This document shows, piece by piece, positions 49,668 through 60,440 of a DNA stretch of 64,000 nt. Numbering within the stretch: the first letter of the stretch is position 1; every line of letters begins with the position of its first letter. Source of the stretch: JAMZMI01 sp039944535. Lineage in GTDB: Bacteria; Bacteroidota; Bacteroidia; Cytophagales; Cyclobacteriaceae. The position numbers were made by a program, and so were the translations under genes. Where the stretch lies: NCBI GenBank assembly GCA_039944535.1, contig JBDUYP010000007.1, positions 418,466-482,465 of the forward strand, written 5' to 3'. The notes under the pieces were generated by a model that did not search any database, was not told the origin of the DNA, and was given only the letters and a program-made list of their open reading frames with translations.

Positions 49668-51306
49668 GGCACTCAGTGTGTTGGCCGTGTCTGGCGTGAT
49701 GTTGCTGGCATTTACCATTCCTACCAATGATCGGTCATTCGAAATCATAAAGAATCTCGATATTTTCATAACGGCATTTAAGGAGGTGAACTCATATTAT
49801 GTGGATGAGATCAACCCGAACAAGCTCATGCGGACAGGGCTGGACGCCATGTTGTCTTCGCTGGACCCTTACACAGATTATATACCCGAAGATGATATTG
49901 AGGATTACCGAACCATTACGACAGGAGAGTATGGTGGCATTGGAGCTTTGGTAGACAAAAAAGATGGCGTCAGCACCATTGTGTTGCCTTATGAGGGCTA
50001 TCCGGCTTCTCGCGCAGGGTTAAGGGCTGGAGATCAGATCCTCTCCATCAATGGAATTGATATCAGAGAGAAACGCTCAGATGAAATCAGCCGTCTACTA
50101 AAAGGACAGTCTAAATCCGAGATTGTTTTGAAAATCAAACGCTTTGGAGTAAATGAGCCTTTTGAAGTAAGTCTTGAAAGAGAAAAAATCACCATCGACA
50201 ATGTGCCTTATTTTGGTATGGTGACGGAAGAGGTTGGTTACCTGAAGCTAACTGATTTTACTACAGGCGCAGGTCAGGAAGTGAAAAATGCCGTACTGGA
50301 ACTTAAGGCAGACGGAGCGGAAAAGATTATACTTGACCTCAGGGGCAATCCTGGGGGATTATTGAATGAGGCAATCAACGTTTCCAATGTTTTTGTAGAT
50401 AAAGGAAAAGAGGTTGTGACCACAAAAGGAAAGCTGAGCAAAGACCTGAGAGTATATAATACGCTCAATGATGCCACAGATACTGAGATCCCACTGGTGG
50501 TTTTGACCAGTAGAGGAAGCGCTTCAGCTTCTGAGATTGTTTCTGGCGTCATGCAGGATTATGACAGAGGAGTTTTGATAGGCCAAAGAACCTACGGAAA
50601 GGGATTGGTGCAGCAAACCAGACCTTTGGCTTACAATTCACAACTCAAGGTTACCACTAGCAAATATTATATCCCAAGTGGCAGATGCATTCAGGCCATT
50701 GACTACAGTCACAGAAATCCAGATGGGAGTGTAGGTAAGATTGCAGATTCGCTCAAAGCGGAGTTCAAAACATCAAAAGGCCGACCTGTTTACGATGGTG
50801 GAGGGGTGAGCCCTGACGTGGTTGTGGACACCTATCAGTACGCACCCATTACTTATAGTCTAATGCGCCGGGATTTGATTTTCAACTATGCCACTGAGTA
50901 TGCGTTCAATCATGAATCAATCGCTCCAGCTAAAGAGTTCAGGGTTTCGGACGAAGAGTATGCGGAGTTTGTAAACTGGCTCAAGGGAAAGGATTATGAC
51001 TATACCACTCAGGTAGAAAAAGATATTGAGCGACTCATAGCCACCTCTAAGGACGAAAAGTATTATGAGGATATTGCCGAGCAGATTGAGTCATTGAAAG
51101 AAGCAACTCTGCACAACAAAGAGCAGGATTTGCAGACATTCAAAAGAGAAATAAAAACCCTTTTAGAACAGGAAATCTGCTCCAGATATTATCTGCAAGA
51201 CGGTATCATTGAGTCCACATTCAACAGAGATGCTGATGTGAAAGCGGCTGTGGAAGTCTTAAATGACACGGATCGCTACAATGCTATTCTTCTCAACAAT
51301 CAATAA
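49651..51306 (+). CDS. ctpA: S41-family C-terminal processing peptidase
   Basis: A 551-aa periplasmic tail-type protease. It has a signal peptide (residues 1-25), a PDZ domain (about 88-170; GGIGALVDKKDGVSTIV, ASRAGLRAGDQILSINGIDI) and the S41 catalytic domain. The Ser-Lys dyad lies in GSASASEI (residues 289-295) and TYGKGLVQ (K317); LDLRGNPGGLL also matches. The long C-terminal part (about 400-551) is helical and rich in charged residues. The ATG lies inside the end of rnpA; no later Met fits the signal peptide as well. Confidence 0.92.
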   Translation: MKRRFKALSVLAVSGVMLLAFTIPTNDRSFEIIKNLDIFITAFKEVNSYYVDEINPNKLMRTGLDAMLSSLDPYTDYIPEDDIEDYRTITTGEYGGIGALVDKKDGVSTIVLPYEGYPASRAGLRAGDQILSINGIDIREKRSDEISRLLKGQSKSEIVLKIKRFGVNEPFEVSLEREKITIDNVPYFGMVTEEVGYLKLTDFTTGAGQEVKNAVLELKADGAEKIILDLRGNPGGLLNEAINVSNVFVDKGKEVVTTKGKLSKDLRVYNTLNDATDTEIPLVVLTSRGSASASEIVSGVMQDYDRGVLIGQRTYGKGLVQQTRPLAYNSQLKVTTSKYYIPSGRCIQAIDYSHRNPDGSVGKIADSLKAEFKTSKGRPVYDGGGVSPDVVVDTYQYAPITYSLMRRDLIFNYATEYAFNHESIAPAKEFRVSDEEYAEFVNWLKGKDYDYTTQVEKDIERLIATSKDEKYYEDIAEQIESLKEATLHNKEQDLQTFKREIKTLLEQEICSRYYLQDGIIESTFNRDADVKAAVEVLNDTDRYNAILLNNQ

Positions 51307-51311
51307 AACAA

Positions 51312-52001
51312 ATGGCGGTAATTCTTGCTCTTGATACTTCGACTAAAGTGTGCTCTATTGCCCTGCACCAAGATGGTGAGGAGATAGGTCATCAGGCGTA
51401 TCATTTGCAAAAATCTCATTCCTCTTTACTCCCAATTATCATAAACGAGCTTCTGGAAAATGTGGAAATGGAGAAGAAGGATATTGAGGCAGTGGCTATA
51501 TCAGGTGGGCCTGGATCCTATACAGGTCTGCGAATTGGCACATCTACCGCCAAGGGGTTTTGTTATGGACTGCAGGTGCCATTGCTGAGTTTTGACAGCT
51601 TGGATTCCATGTATGAGCATGTGAAGAATTCTGTAAGCAAGGACACTTTGGTTTGCCCCATGATTGATGCGCGGAGAATGGAGGTCTATTGCAACTTAAG
51701 AGATGCAGGAGGAGACAGAATTTGGGAATCTAAACCTTTGATTCTGGATGAAAATGTATTCGATGATTTTGCTGACCGACAGATTTTACTTGTAGGAAAT
51801 GGCGCTGAGAAATGCAGAGACTTGTTTGCTTCGAAACCTAATATTCAGATCAATTCTGGGCTCTACCCCAATGCTTTTGCAGTAGCAACTTTGCTGGAAA
51901 CCAAGTTTCAAAATCAAGAATTTGAGGATTTGGCTTATTTCGAACCGGATTATTTGAAGGAGTTCCAAACTAAAGCGCCAAAAGGTAAGTTGAGTATCTA
52001 G
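51312..52001 (+). CDS. tsaB: tRNA threonylcarbamoyladenosine biosynthesis protein TsaB
   Basis: TsaB is a scaffold partner of TsaD and TsaE in making t6A37 of tRNAs that read ANN codons. The 229-aa ASKHA-fold protein has ILALDTSTKVCSIAL, KSHSSLLPIIINELL, VAISGGPGSYTGLRIGTSTA and MIDARRMEVYC. It starts 5 bp after the ctpA stop, and the DUF2480 gene starts directly after its stop codon. Confidence 0.94.
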   Translation: MAVILALDTSTKVCSIALHQDGEEIGHQAYHLQKSHSSLLPIIINELLENVEMEKKDIEAVAISGGPGSYTGLRIGTSTAKGFCYGLQVPLLSFDSLDSMYEHVKNSVSKDTLVCPMIDARRMEVYCNLRDAGGDRIWESKPLILDENVFDDFADRQILLVGNGAEKCRDLFASKPNIQINSGLYPNAFAVATLLETKFQNQEFEDLAYFEPDYLKEFQTKAPKGKLSI

Positions 52002-52511
52002 ATGGAAGAAATAGTAAACAGAGTAGCGCAATCATCCTTGATGTCCCTCGATTTGGACGATTACATGGATAAAAGTGAGCGAGCGTCGTTCGACCTGAAA
52101 CAAACACTTTTTCAGGAGATGCTGCTTCGAGAGAAAGACTTCCGTCAATTTCTCAAATCCTTCGACTGGTCGGTTTATGAGGGAAAAAACGTAAATGTTT
52201 TCTGTTCGGCAGATGCCATCATTCCTTCATGGGCATATATGCTGGTCTCATCTAAGCTTCATGGCAAAGCCAATATCTACACCATTGGCGATGAAAACGA
52301 TCTTGAAAAAGCAATCATTGATGCTGCAATAGATAAGCTTCTTGCTGAGAATGATCTCGAAAATGCTAAGCTCGTAATCAAAGGTTGTGGAGACTTGCAA
52401 AATCGTGACCATGCGTATTTCCGCTTGACGCAAAAAGTTGTACCAATGGCTGCCAGTATCATGTATGGCGAGCCGTGTAGCACAGTTCCAGTTTACAAGC
52501 GACCTAGATAA
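52002..52511 (+). CDS. DUF2480-family protein
   Basis: A 169-aa soluble protein of DUF2480, a family I know mainly from Bacteroidota; its function is unknown. Signature segments: NRVAQSSLMSLDLDDYM, LREKDFRQFLKSFDWSVYEG, CSADAIIPSWAYMLVSSKL, VIKGCGDLQNRDHAYFRLTQ and a C-terminal cysteine in YGEPCSTVPV. Conserved cysteines (in CSAD, KGCGD and EPCS) could be a metal or redox site. It directly abuts tsaB, so it is probably cotranscribed. The stop is 3 bp from the stop of the convergent permease gene. Confidence 0.85.
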   Translation: MEEIVNRVAQSSLMSLDLDDYMDKSERASFDLKQTLFQEMLLREKDFRQFLKSFDWSVYEGKNVNVFCSADAIIPSWAYMLVSSKLHGKANIYTIGDENDLEKAIIDAAIDKLLAENDLENAKLVIKGCGDLQNRDHAYFRLTQKVVPMAASIMYGEPCSTVPVYKRPR

Positions 52512-52514
52512 ACT

Positions 52515-54938
52515 TTACTCATCTTTCAGTGTTTGCGCTGGATTAATCATGGCTGTGGATATAGATCTGTGACTTATCGTCAATGCTGCAATCACGAGTG
52601 TGATACCAAAGGCAAGAGCGAAAAATTCAAATCCCAGCGAGATTCTGTAAGCATAGTCTTCCAGCCACCCGCTCATTACGAAATACGCGAATGGGGCGGC
52701 CACAAAAAATGCAATGGCTGTAAGCGTGAGCATTTCCTTAGAGAACAATTTTAGAATCGTGAAAATTGAAGCGCCGAGGGCTTTTCTTACACCAATTTCT
52801 TTGGTTCGGTTGATGGCAATAAACGAGATTAAACCGTAAAGCCCCAGGCATCCGATTAGAATCGATATCAGAGAAAAGATCCGCAACAATGAAAATACTC
52901 TTTGCTCTGTTTCGTATTCTTCTGCCAGAGCCTCATCATAAAACTGATAGTCAACAACGTCTTCTGGATAGATTTCTTCCCACGCGCTTGAGAAATCAGC
53001 CAGTGCTTCTTTTGATTCTGTCATTGAGCTTATTTTAAAAGACATTGAATAGAATATTCTGGGCTCATATATGAGAATGGTGTAGTCGATTTCTCCACTC
53101 AAGGATTGGGTATGAAAGTCGTCCATGACTCCAACCACTTTTTTATCCCCATTCCATCCGGTTTGCAGGTTTTCACCAATCACCGCCTCATAGTTATCCT
53201 TAAATCCCATCAAATCGGCAATCCTTCTATTGATCACAATATTGAGCGTGCTATCGGTTTTTCTCAGATTCCTCCCAGCAAGCAGTTTAAGACCAAAAAA
53301 TTCAAGATAGTTTGTGTCGCATCCTTTGAAGTTGGCCCTATAGCTGCTTTCGGAGTTGAGAGGGGCATAGTTGAAGTTGGACATGGAGTTGCTGTTTCCA
53401 GTCGGCTGGCTTAATGCAAAGGTGATATCTTTAATTCTGGGGCTTGCCAAAACGAGATTCTTAAATCGCTCCAGTTTCATTTTGTCCAGAGACGGAACAT
53501 CAGCGTTTACAATGGCTTCCTGATCAAACCCCAGATCTTTTTCGTTGAAATACTTCATCTGAGCAGACACCACCAGCGTTCCGATAATTAGAAACTGAGA
53601 AATGGCAAACTGAAAAATCACCAAACCTTTTCTAAGAGATAGACCACCGGAGTTACGTTTCGCAGTGATTTTACTTTTCAAAGCCAGAATGGTATTCATT
53701 CTTGAAAGTAGAACAGATGGGTAAAAACCGGAAACTACAGTTACGGTAATGAATAATATGAACAGGTAAGCCAATGCAGGTAAATCATTGACGAAATCCA
53801 ATGTTATCCGATAGCCTATGATGTCCTCCAGCGCAATGAATCCCATTTCGGCAATAGCCAGCCCCACGATCATAGCTACTAGTACGATCAACGAAATTTC
53901 CGCCATGAATTGCGCAATGAGCTGGGTTGATAGTCCGCCAATCGCCTTTCTGATTCCAATTTCTTTGGCACGGTTAGCAGCCTGAGCTGTGGCCAGGTTG
54001 ATAAAGTTTATGCAGGCAGTCAGCACCAGGAACAAAGCGATGATGCCCAGGGCATAGATAAAACTAATCGATATTGTTTCCTTGTATGCCCCATGTTCTT
54101 TGTCAAAATGAAGAGTAGCGAATGGCTGAGGGATAAATTTCCTTCTGGTAGTTTCCTCTTCATCGTAGTACTTGCGTACGGTTTCGATTAGTTTTAAATC
54201 AAATGCCTCTATATCAAAACCTTCATTTACCAGTACATAAGTGTTTGTTGCGGAGCTTGTTGAATTCCAGTTTGTACCCTCGTAATAATAGGGGTTAGCA
54301 ATATCCTGATTTTCGAAGTTTAACAAAATTTCAAAAGGTAAATTGGTTGTGGAAGGGGGGTCTCCGACTATTCCAACTATCTTGAAATCTTTTTCATAAC
54401 GGATACTTTTTCCAATTGCGGATCTCACTTCATTCTCACTTAAATGAAACAGCTTTTGAGCCATTGATTTGGAGATGACCGCAGTATAAGGTTCAGATAG
54501 AGCGGTATTCTTATCTCCTGCAATCCATTCTACTGTGAAGACTTTAAAAAAAGTTTTCTCCGTAAAAGCTACACCCTCATCGAAAAGAAACTTGTCCAAT
54601 TCTCCATCCTCTCTTTCAACATTGATTTGAGCGTCACCTATATAAAAAGTTCTCACTACTTCCTTGATTTCAGGATAGTCAGCTTTTATGGCTGGCCCCA
54701 GCGGGTTGGGGCTCCCCATTCCCTTATCTAGAAAATCGGGATAGATAGATAAGCGCGATACCCTGTAAATATTGTTCAGGTTCTCCTGATGCTTGTCATA
54801 ACTTAGTTCGTACATGATCACTTTAAAAATGACCAAAGAACACCCAATACCAAGTGCTAGACCAAGGATGTTGATAAAGGCAAATACCTTGTTCTTTTTC
54901 AGGTTTCTGAGTGCAGTGATGAGGTAGTTTTTGAACAT
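52515..54938 (-). CDS. FtsX/MacB-type ABC transporter permease
   Basis: An 807-aa permease with two FtsX modules. The N terminus MFKNYLITALRNLKKNKVFA and the first TM helix (INILGLALGIGCSLVIFKVI) are typical of the large Bacteroidota family. A MacB-type periplasmic domain follows (about 45-265), then three TM segments (about 290-425), a second periplasmic domain and three final TM segments (about 670-800), with the repeated motif ANRAKEIGIRKAIG / INRTKEIGVRKALGAS. It has no ATPase domain, and no ATPase gene lies beside it, so the partner must be elsewhere. It is divergent from the sigma-54 regulator. Confidence 0.9.
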   Translation of the reverse strand: MFKNYLITALRNLKKNKVFAFINILGLALGIGCSLVIFKVIMYELSYDKHQENLNNIYRVSRLSIYPDFLDKGMGSPNPLGPAIKADYPEIKEVVRTFYIGDAQINVEREDGELDKFLFDEGVAFTEKTFFKVFTVEWIAGDKNTALSEPYTAVISKSMAQKLFHLSENEVRSAIGKSIRYEKDFKIVGIVGDPPSTTNLPFEILLNFENQDIANPYYYEGTNWNSTSSATNTYVLVNEGFDIEAFDLKLIETVRKYYDEEETTRRKFIPQPFATLHFDKEHGAYKETISISFIYALGIIALFLVLTACINFINLATAQAANRAKEIGIRKAIGGLSTQLIAQFMAEISLIVLVAMIVGLAIAEMGFIALEDIIGYRITLDFVNDLPALAYLFILFITVTVVSGFYPSVLLSRMNTILALKSKITAKRNSGGLSLRKGLVIFQFAISQFLIIGTLVVSAQMKYFNEKDLGFDQEAIVNADVPSLDKMKLERFKNLVLASPRIKDITFALSQPTGNSNSMSNFNYAPLNSESSYRANFKGCDTNYLEFFGLKLLAGRNLRKTDSTLNIVINRRIADLMGFKDNYEAVIGENLQTGWNGDKKVVGVMDDFHTQSLSGEIDYTILIYEPRIFYSMSFKISSMTESKEALADFSSAWEEIYPEDVVDYQFYDEALAEEYETEQRVFSLLRIFSLISILIGCLGLYGLISFIAINRTKEIGVRKALGASIFTILKLFSKEMLTLTAIAFFVAAPFAYFVMSGWLEDYAYRISLGFEFFALAFGITLVIAALTISHRSISTAMINPAQTLKDE

Positions 54939-55031
54939 AAGAATGTGATTGAGCTATGCTTGCTATTACTCAAAGCTGATGCCATCAAATTAAACCCCTG
55001 TTTTTCAGTGAGTTACTGTTTTGTTTTAATT

Positions 55032-55062
55032 TTTTGTGTCAAACATCGAACACAAAAGTGTT
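55032..55062. promoter_or_regulatory. Candidate operator: inverted repeat in the permease/regulator divergent gap
   Basis: TTTTGTGT (55032-55039) and ACACAAAA (55050-55057) are exact reverse complements with a 10-bp spacer. The second arm is also part of AACAC-AAAA-GTGTT (55049-55062). It sits about 95 bp from the permease ATG and about 80 bp from the regulator ATG, so it could be bound by the regulator. Confidence 0.35.
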
Positions 55063-55142
55063 TGTTTTTAATACAGAAATCCGATTCTTAATTGCTCGTT
55101 CTGAAATTATCCCAATCTTTATACTTTAATCTAAAGCAATAA

Positions 55143-56498
55143 ATGGGTAAGTACCAGGCAAAAATTCTGATCCTTGATGACGATCCGGCTATTCTCACCA
55201 CTGCCAGATTATTTTTAAAGCAGAAGTTCGAGTATGTCCTTGGTCTTCGTGACCCCAAAGCCCTGCTTCCGGCCATGCAGGAGACCAGTTTTGATGTAGT
55301 GCTACTTGACATGAATTATGCTCCGGGTCAGAGCGATGGGCGGCAAGGCTTGGAGCTAATCAAAGAAATTACAAGCAATTATCCGGATACAGAGGTGATT
55401 CCTGTCACTGCCTATGGCGAAATTGAACTAGCTGTTGAAGCACTTAAGTTAGGAGCAAGAGACTTTGTCACCAAGCCATGGCAAAATGAGAAGTTACTGG
55501 CTACTATACATAATCTACTAAACCTCAGAGTAGCAAACTCTCAAGTGCAGTTGCTCACGGAAGCCAACAGCCAACTTTCCTCGGGATCCATTCAAGCTAT
55601 TCTGGGTTCGTCTTTGGCCATCCAGAAAACCCGTGATCTTATAAAGAAAGTGGCCCCTACAGAAGCCAGCGTTCTCATACTTGGTGAAAATGGAGTAGGA
55701 AAAGAATTGGTCGCTCGTCAGATTCACAGACAATCCGATTGCTCAGATAAACCATTCGTTAGCGTAGATCTGGGGGCCATTCCAGCCAACCTTTTTGAGT
55801 CAGAACTCTTCGGACACAAAAAGGGAGCTTTCACCGATGCAATTGGCGACAAACTGGGCAAATTTCAGATTGCGGACGGAGGTACCATTTTTCTTGATGA
55901 AATTGGAAATTTAGGTTTAGACCTTCAGGCCAAGCTTTTGTCTGTCTTGCAGCAAAAAACCATAAGCCCTGTAGGGTCAAATTCAAGTGTGCCTGTTAAT
56001 GTCAGAGTGATCGTAGCTACCAATTGCAATCTCGATGAGAAAATAGAGTCCGGTGATTTCAGGCAAGACTTACTCTACAGAATCAATACTATCGAAATTA
56101 CAGTGCCACCTCTCCGAGAGCGAAATGGGGATATAGCTGAGTTGGCTGATTACTTTTTCCAACTATACAAAAAGAAATACCAGAAGAAAATAAAACTCAG
56201 CAAAGAGGCTGTCAATGTGTTAGAAGAACATCTCTGGCCGGGCAATGTCAGAGAGCTGAGCCACACCATGGAGCGTTGCGTGATTCTTACAAATGGAGGC
56301 ACCACCATCACGCCTGCTGATTTAGGGTTATATCATAACCAACAATCAGAACGAGAAACACTTAATCTTGAAGAAATGGAGAAAACTTTGATTCTCAAGT
56401 CTCTAAAAAAGAACAACGGAAACATCACCCATGCCGCACGGGATTTGGGTATCGACCGGCAGGCACTTTACCGACGACTAGAAAAATATGGTCTATAA
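55143..56498 (+). CDS. Sigma-54-dependent response regulator (NtrC type)
   Basis: A 451-aa regulator. The receiver domain has ILILDDDPAIL and phospho-acceptor D56 in VVLLDMNYAPG. The AAA+ domain has Walker A GENGVGKE (181-188), the sigma-54 loop as GAFTDA (228-233; GAFTGA is canonical) and Walker B GGTIFLDEIGNL (D252). A Fis-type HTH ends the protein (AARDLGIDRQALYRRLEKYG). It overlaps its kinase gene by 11 bp, so the two form a two-component operon. The divergent permease gene is a likely target, but I found no sigma-54 site in the gap. Confidence 0.93.
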   Translation: MGKYQAKILILDDDPAILTTARLFLKQKFEYVLGLRDPKALLPAMQETSFDVVLLDMNYAPGQSDGRQGLELIKEITSNYPDTEVIPVTAYGEIELAVEALKLGARDFVTKPWQNEKLLATIHNLLNLRVANSQVQLLTEANSQLSSGSIQAILGSSLAIQKTRDLIKKVAPTEASVLILGENGVGKELVARQIHRQSDCSDKPFVSVDLGAIPANLFESELFGHKKGAFTDAIGDKLGKFQIADGGTIFLDEIGNLGLDLQAKLLSVLQQKTISPVGSNSSVPVNVRVIVATNCNLDEKIESGDFRQDLLYRINTIEITVPPLRERNGDIAELADYFFQLYKKKYQKKIKLSKEAVNVLEEHLWPGNVRELSHTMERCVILTNGGTTITPADLGLYHNQQSERETLNLEEMEKTLILKSLKKNNGNITHAARDLGIDRQALYRRLEKYGL

Positions 56499-57840
56499 CA
56501 GGTTCTTTTTTAAAACCCTGCTCAGGGTGTTGTTGATAGTGGGAGTAGCCAGCACCATGGCTTTCCTTTTTCCAAGACCTGACCTGCTGTTTACCCAGAT
56601 CATTTTGGTCGTTGTTCTTCTGGTTCAGGTTGTTGAACTTGTCGTTTTTGTCAACACTACCAATTACGATCTCTCTCGTTTCATTTCATCCTTCAAGGAT
56701 GGAGACTATACCATCAATTTCAATCAGGCAGATCAGACAAAATCCTTTCAATCGCTGCATCGTTCGTTCAATGATTTAGCCGTGCTCTATAAGGATCTCG
56801 AGATGACCAACGCAGCACAAGCCCATTTTCTTGATCGACTCGTTGATCAAATCGAGTTTGGGATCATTGTATTTGATACCGCTGACAACCTGGTCATTAT
56901 CAACCAAAAGGCACAGGAGTTTCTTCAGTTACCCAAAATCAGGCAATGGCGCAATATTCAAAACCCGAATAAAAAATTCCTTCAAGACGTGTTGGCGCTC
57001 GAAGATGTGAAAAGTCAACTTGTCGAGACAAGCATTGGCGGGCAGGAGCGTTTCTTTTCCATAAACCTCACAACGCAGAAACTGCGCAATCAAGAAGTAA
57101 GAATTTGCTCCTTTCAGGATATCCGGTCAGAGATCCAAAACAAGGAAATGCAAGCATGGCAAAAGCTCGTTCGGATTCTCACGCATGAGACCATGAACTC
57201 AGTCACCCCACTTATTTCGCTGACCGAAACAGTCAAGATGATCCTTCAAACGCAGAGCGGAAAACCAAAATCACCGGCACAAATTACCCAAGAGGAGCTC
57301 ACAGATATAAACGAGGCATTGAGTACTATCAAAGAAAGGGGCGATGGTATTTTGAGTTTTGTCAACAATTACAGAAAACTTGCGCGTGTTCCTGCTCCCG
57401 AGTTTAGCGCCGCATCCATCAAGCCTGTTGTCGATGGAGTCTTGAGACTCATGCATAGCGATTTGTCCGCTCATCACATTGATTATTCTTACGATGGGCT
57501 CGACTGTCACCTCCTGATTGACAAAGCGCAGATCGAACAAGTCATCATCAACCTTCTCAAAAACGCTATAGAAGTGGTTGCGAGCGTACCGAAACCTACC
57601 ATTCATATCAATAGTGTCGTGGAGAGCAGGAGTTATAAACTCTCCATTTCTGACAATGGGCCGGGAGTACCGCAGCACGAGCAAGACAAAATATTTGTGC
57701 CTTTTTTCACTACCAAAGAAGAAGGTTCCGGCATTGGTCTCAGTATTTCTCGTCAGATGATTAATCAGCATGGTGGCAGTCTCGATCTCGGTCATAGTTC
57801 TCAGCCGACCACATTTACCATCACTTTACCAATTCCTTAG
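56488..57840 (+). CDS. Sensor histidine kinase
   Basis: A 450-aa membrane kinase. Two hydrophobic segments at the N terminus (VLLIVGVASTMAFLF and IILVVVLLVQVVELVVFV) are close together, leaving almost no periplasmic loop, so it may sense a signal in the membrane or cytoplasm. A PAS-like domain follows (about 115-215), then HisKA with H233 in ILTHETMNSV, and HATPase with NLLKNAIE, SDNGPGVP and GSGIGLSISRQM. It overlaps the response-regulator gene and is its likely partner. Confidence 0.93.
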   Translation: MVYNRFFFKTLLRVLLIVGVASTMAFLFPRPDLLFTQIILVVVLLVQVVELVVFVNTTNYDLSRFISSFKDGDYTINFNQADQTKSFQSLHRSFNDLAVLYKDLEMTNAAQAHFLDRLVDQIEFGIIVFDTADNLVIINQKAQEFLQLPKIRQWRNIQNPNKKFLQDVLALEDVKSQLVETSIGGQERFFSINLTTQKLRNQEVRICSFQDIRSEIQNKEMQAWQKLVRILTHETMNSVTPLISLTETVKMILQTQSGKPKSPAQITQEELTDINEALSTIKERGDGILSFVNNYRKLARVPAPEFSAASIKPVVDGVLRLMHSDLSAHHIDYSYDGLDCHLLIDKAQIEQVIINLLKNAIEVVASVPKPTIHINSVVESRSYKLSISDNGPGVPQHEQDKIFVPFFTTKEEGSGIGLSISRQMINQHGGSLDLGHSSQPTTFTITLPIP

Positions 57841-58141
57841 ATGGAGCCTTTAGGTTTCATTTCATAGTGATGAATCAATCCCGCTATCGCCTTTATCCCT
57901 TCCTTTGGTCGGGGATGTCGTCTCTATCGGGGCTATGTTTCGTTTTGTTTTCCATAGTGAGGCTTTAAGGTAGAGTTTGTTAGGGTAGTTTGTATAAAAT
58001 TTTAAACTCTGAGTGATGAAGGGTCGATATTTTCCCAATTCCCAATTCCCTTTGAGGGTTTGGGAAAACTGCAGTATTTCTAATGTTTAAAAAAGAGAAG
58101 AAACTAATTGCGAAAATGGTTTAAAGTTTGTCAGGAGTTTT
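57841..58141. other. Non-coding stretch upstream of the rRNA promoters
   Basis: Between the histidine kinase gene and the first rRNA promoter-like box I find no open frame with recognisable content, no RNA gene and no clear terminator. AT-rich tracts near 58081-58125 could act as an UP-like element for the rRNA promoters. Confidence 0.4.
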
Positions 58142-58149
58142 TATCTTTG
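58142..58149 (+). promoter_or_regulatory. Candidate rRNA promoter P1, -7 box (TATCTTTG)
   Basis: TATCTTTG matches TAnnTTTG, about 560 bp before the 16S rRNA. No -33 TTTG lies at the right spacing. It would serve as an upstream second promoter of the operon. Confidence 0.45.
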
Positions 58150-58322
58150 CCGTCCCTTAAACGCGAGGGAATTATTTGCGAGTTGTTTTAGATATTTAAG
58201 GCGAGCGTTTTAGCAAGTAGAGAGAAGGTTGAAGATGCGGGGTTTGGATAAGGTTCTTAAGAGGTTTTCAGGGTTGATTAGGGTGTTAAAAAATTTATTT
58301 TTCAATTTTTCTTCTCTGATAG

Positions 58323-58352
58323 TTTGAAAGTTCCAGATAATATCTAATTTTG
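58323..58352 (+). promoter_or_regulatory. rRNA operon promoter P2 (TTTG-N18-TAATTTTG)
   Basis: TTTG (58323-58326) and TAATTTTG (58345-58352) are 18 bp apart, a full match to the Bacteroidota vegetative promoter. Transcription should start near 58357, giving a leader of about 350 nt before the 16S. Confidence 0.7.
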
Positions 58353-58704
58353 CATCCGCTTTGAGAGGGAGATGAGGTTGGAAACGGCATCAGCGGCTTC
58401 AAAAAGGCGAAAAAACCGGCAAGTAATTGTCAATGTTATTTAAGAAGTAGATAACAGCATTTTAGTGAAGATTTAGAGTTGATTAGAGACGTAAGCTAAA
58501 CCTTAGCAGTTTCAAAAGATTTGGATCGGAAAGCTCACTAAGAAAGTTCTTTGAATGGATGAAGGTAAGATAGCAAAATACTCTGATGACGATTTTGTCT
58601 TAATTTATTAAGGTAGAAGAGTCTCAAACTTTGAGATAAGTAGCCAAGGTTTCAAACACATTGTCTCTTCGGAGGCCCTGCCTTATGGTAGGTAAAATTT
58701 ATAT
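58353..58704 (+). other. rRNA leader with boxA-like element and 16S processing arm
   Basis: The leader has a boxA-like sequence GTTCTTTGA (58546-58554), matched by a related GTTCATTGA ahead of the 23S at 60769-60777. The stretch 58551-58585 is complementary, with small bulges, to 60271-60298 after the 16S: TTGAATG, ATGAAG, TAGCAAAA and ACTCT blocks pair in order. These arms form the usual 16S precursor stem for RNase III. Confidence 0.65.
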
Positions 58705-60224
<1,520 letters not shown>

Positions 60225-60270
60225 TGGAGACCTTGATGGTTACACTTATACTTTAAGTATATACTCAAAG

Positions 60271-60298
60271 AGAGTGTTTTGCTACTTCATACATTCAA
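60271..60298 (+). other. 3' arm of the 16S precursor stem
   Basis: This stretch pairs, with small bulges, with 58551-58585 upstream of the 16S. Together they enclose the 16S sequence in a processing stem. Confidence 0.6.
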
Positions 60299-60355
60299 GA
60301 TATTTAAATCAATCAACGAGAAGCGATGATTGAAATTGACATAATGACCTACTCC

Positions 60356-60429
60356 GGGCTTGTAGCTCAGGTGGTTAGAGCGCTACACTGATAATGTAGA
60401 GGTCCGTGGTTCGAGTCCACGCAGGCCCA
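60356..60429 (+). tRNA. ileT: tRNA-Ile (anticodon GAT)
   Basis: A 74-nt cloverleaf. The acceptor stem GGGCTTG pairs with CAGGCCC (one G-U). The D arm has AGCTCAG, the anticodon loop is CTGATAA (GAT), and the T arm is GGTTCGAGTCC. No encoded CCA (the sequence continues CAC). It is in the 16S-23S spacer, the usual place. Confidence 0.97.
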
Positions 60430-60440
60430 CACGGATATAT

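Noticed and set aside
54939..55142. Sigma-54 -24/-12 promoter in front of the permease gene
   Set aside because: I looked on both strands for TGGCACG-N4-TTGC-like sites and found no acceptable match.
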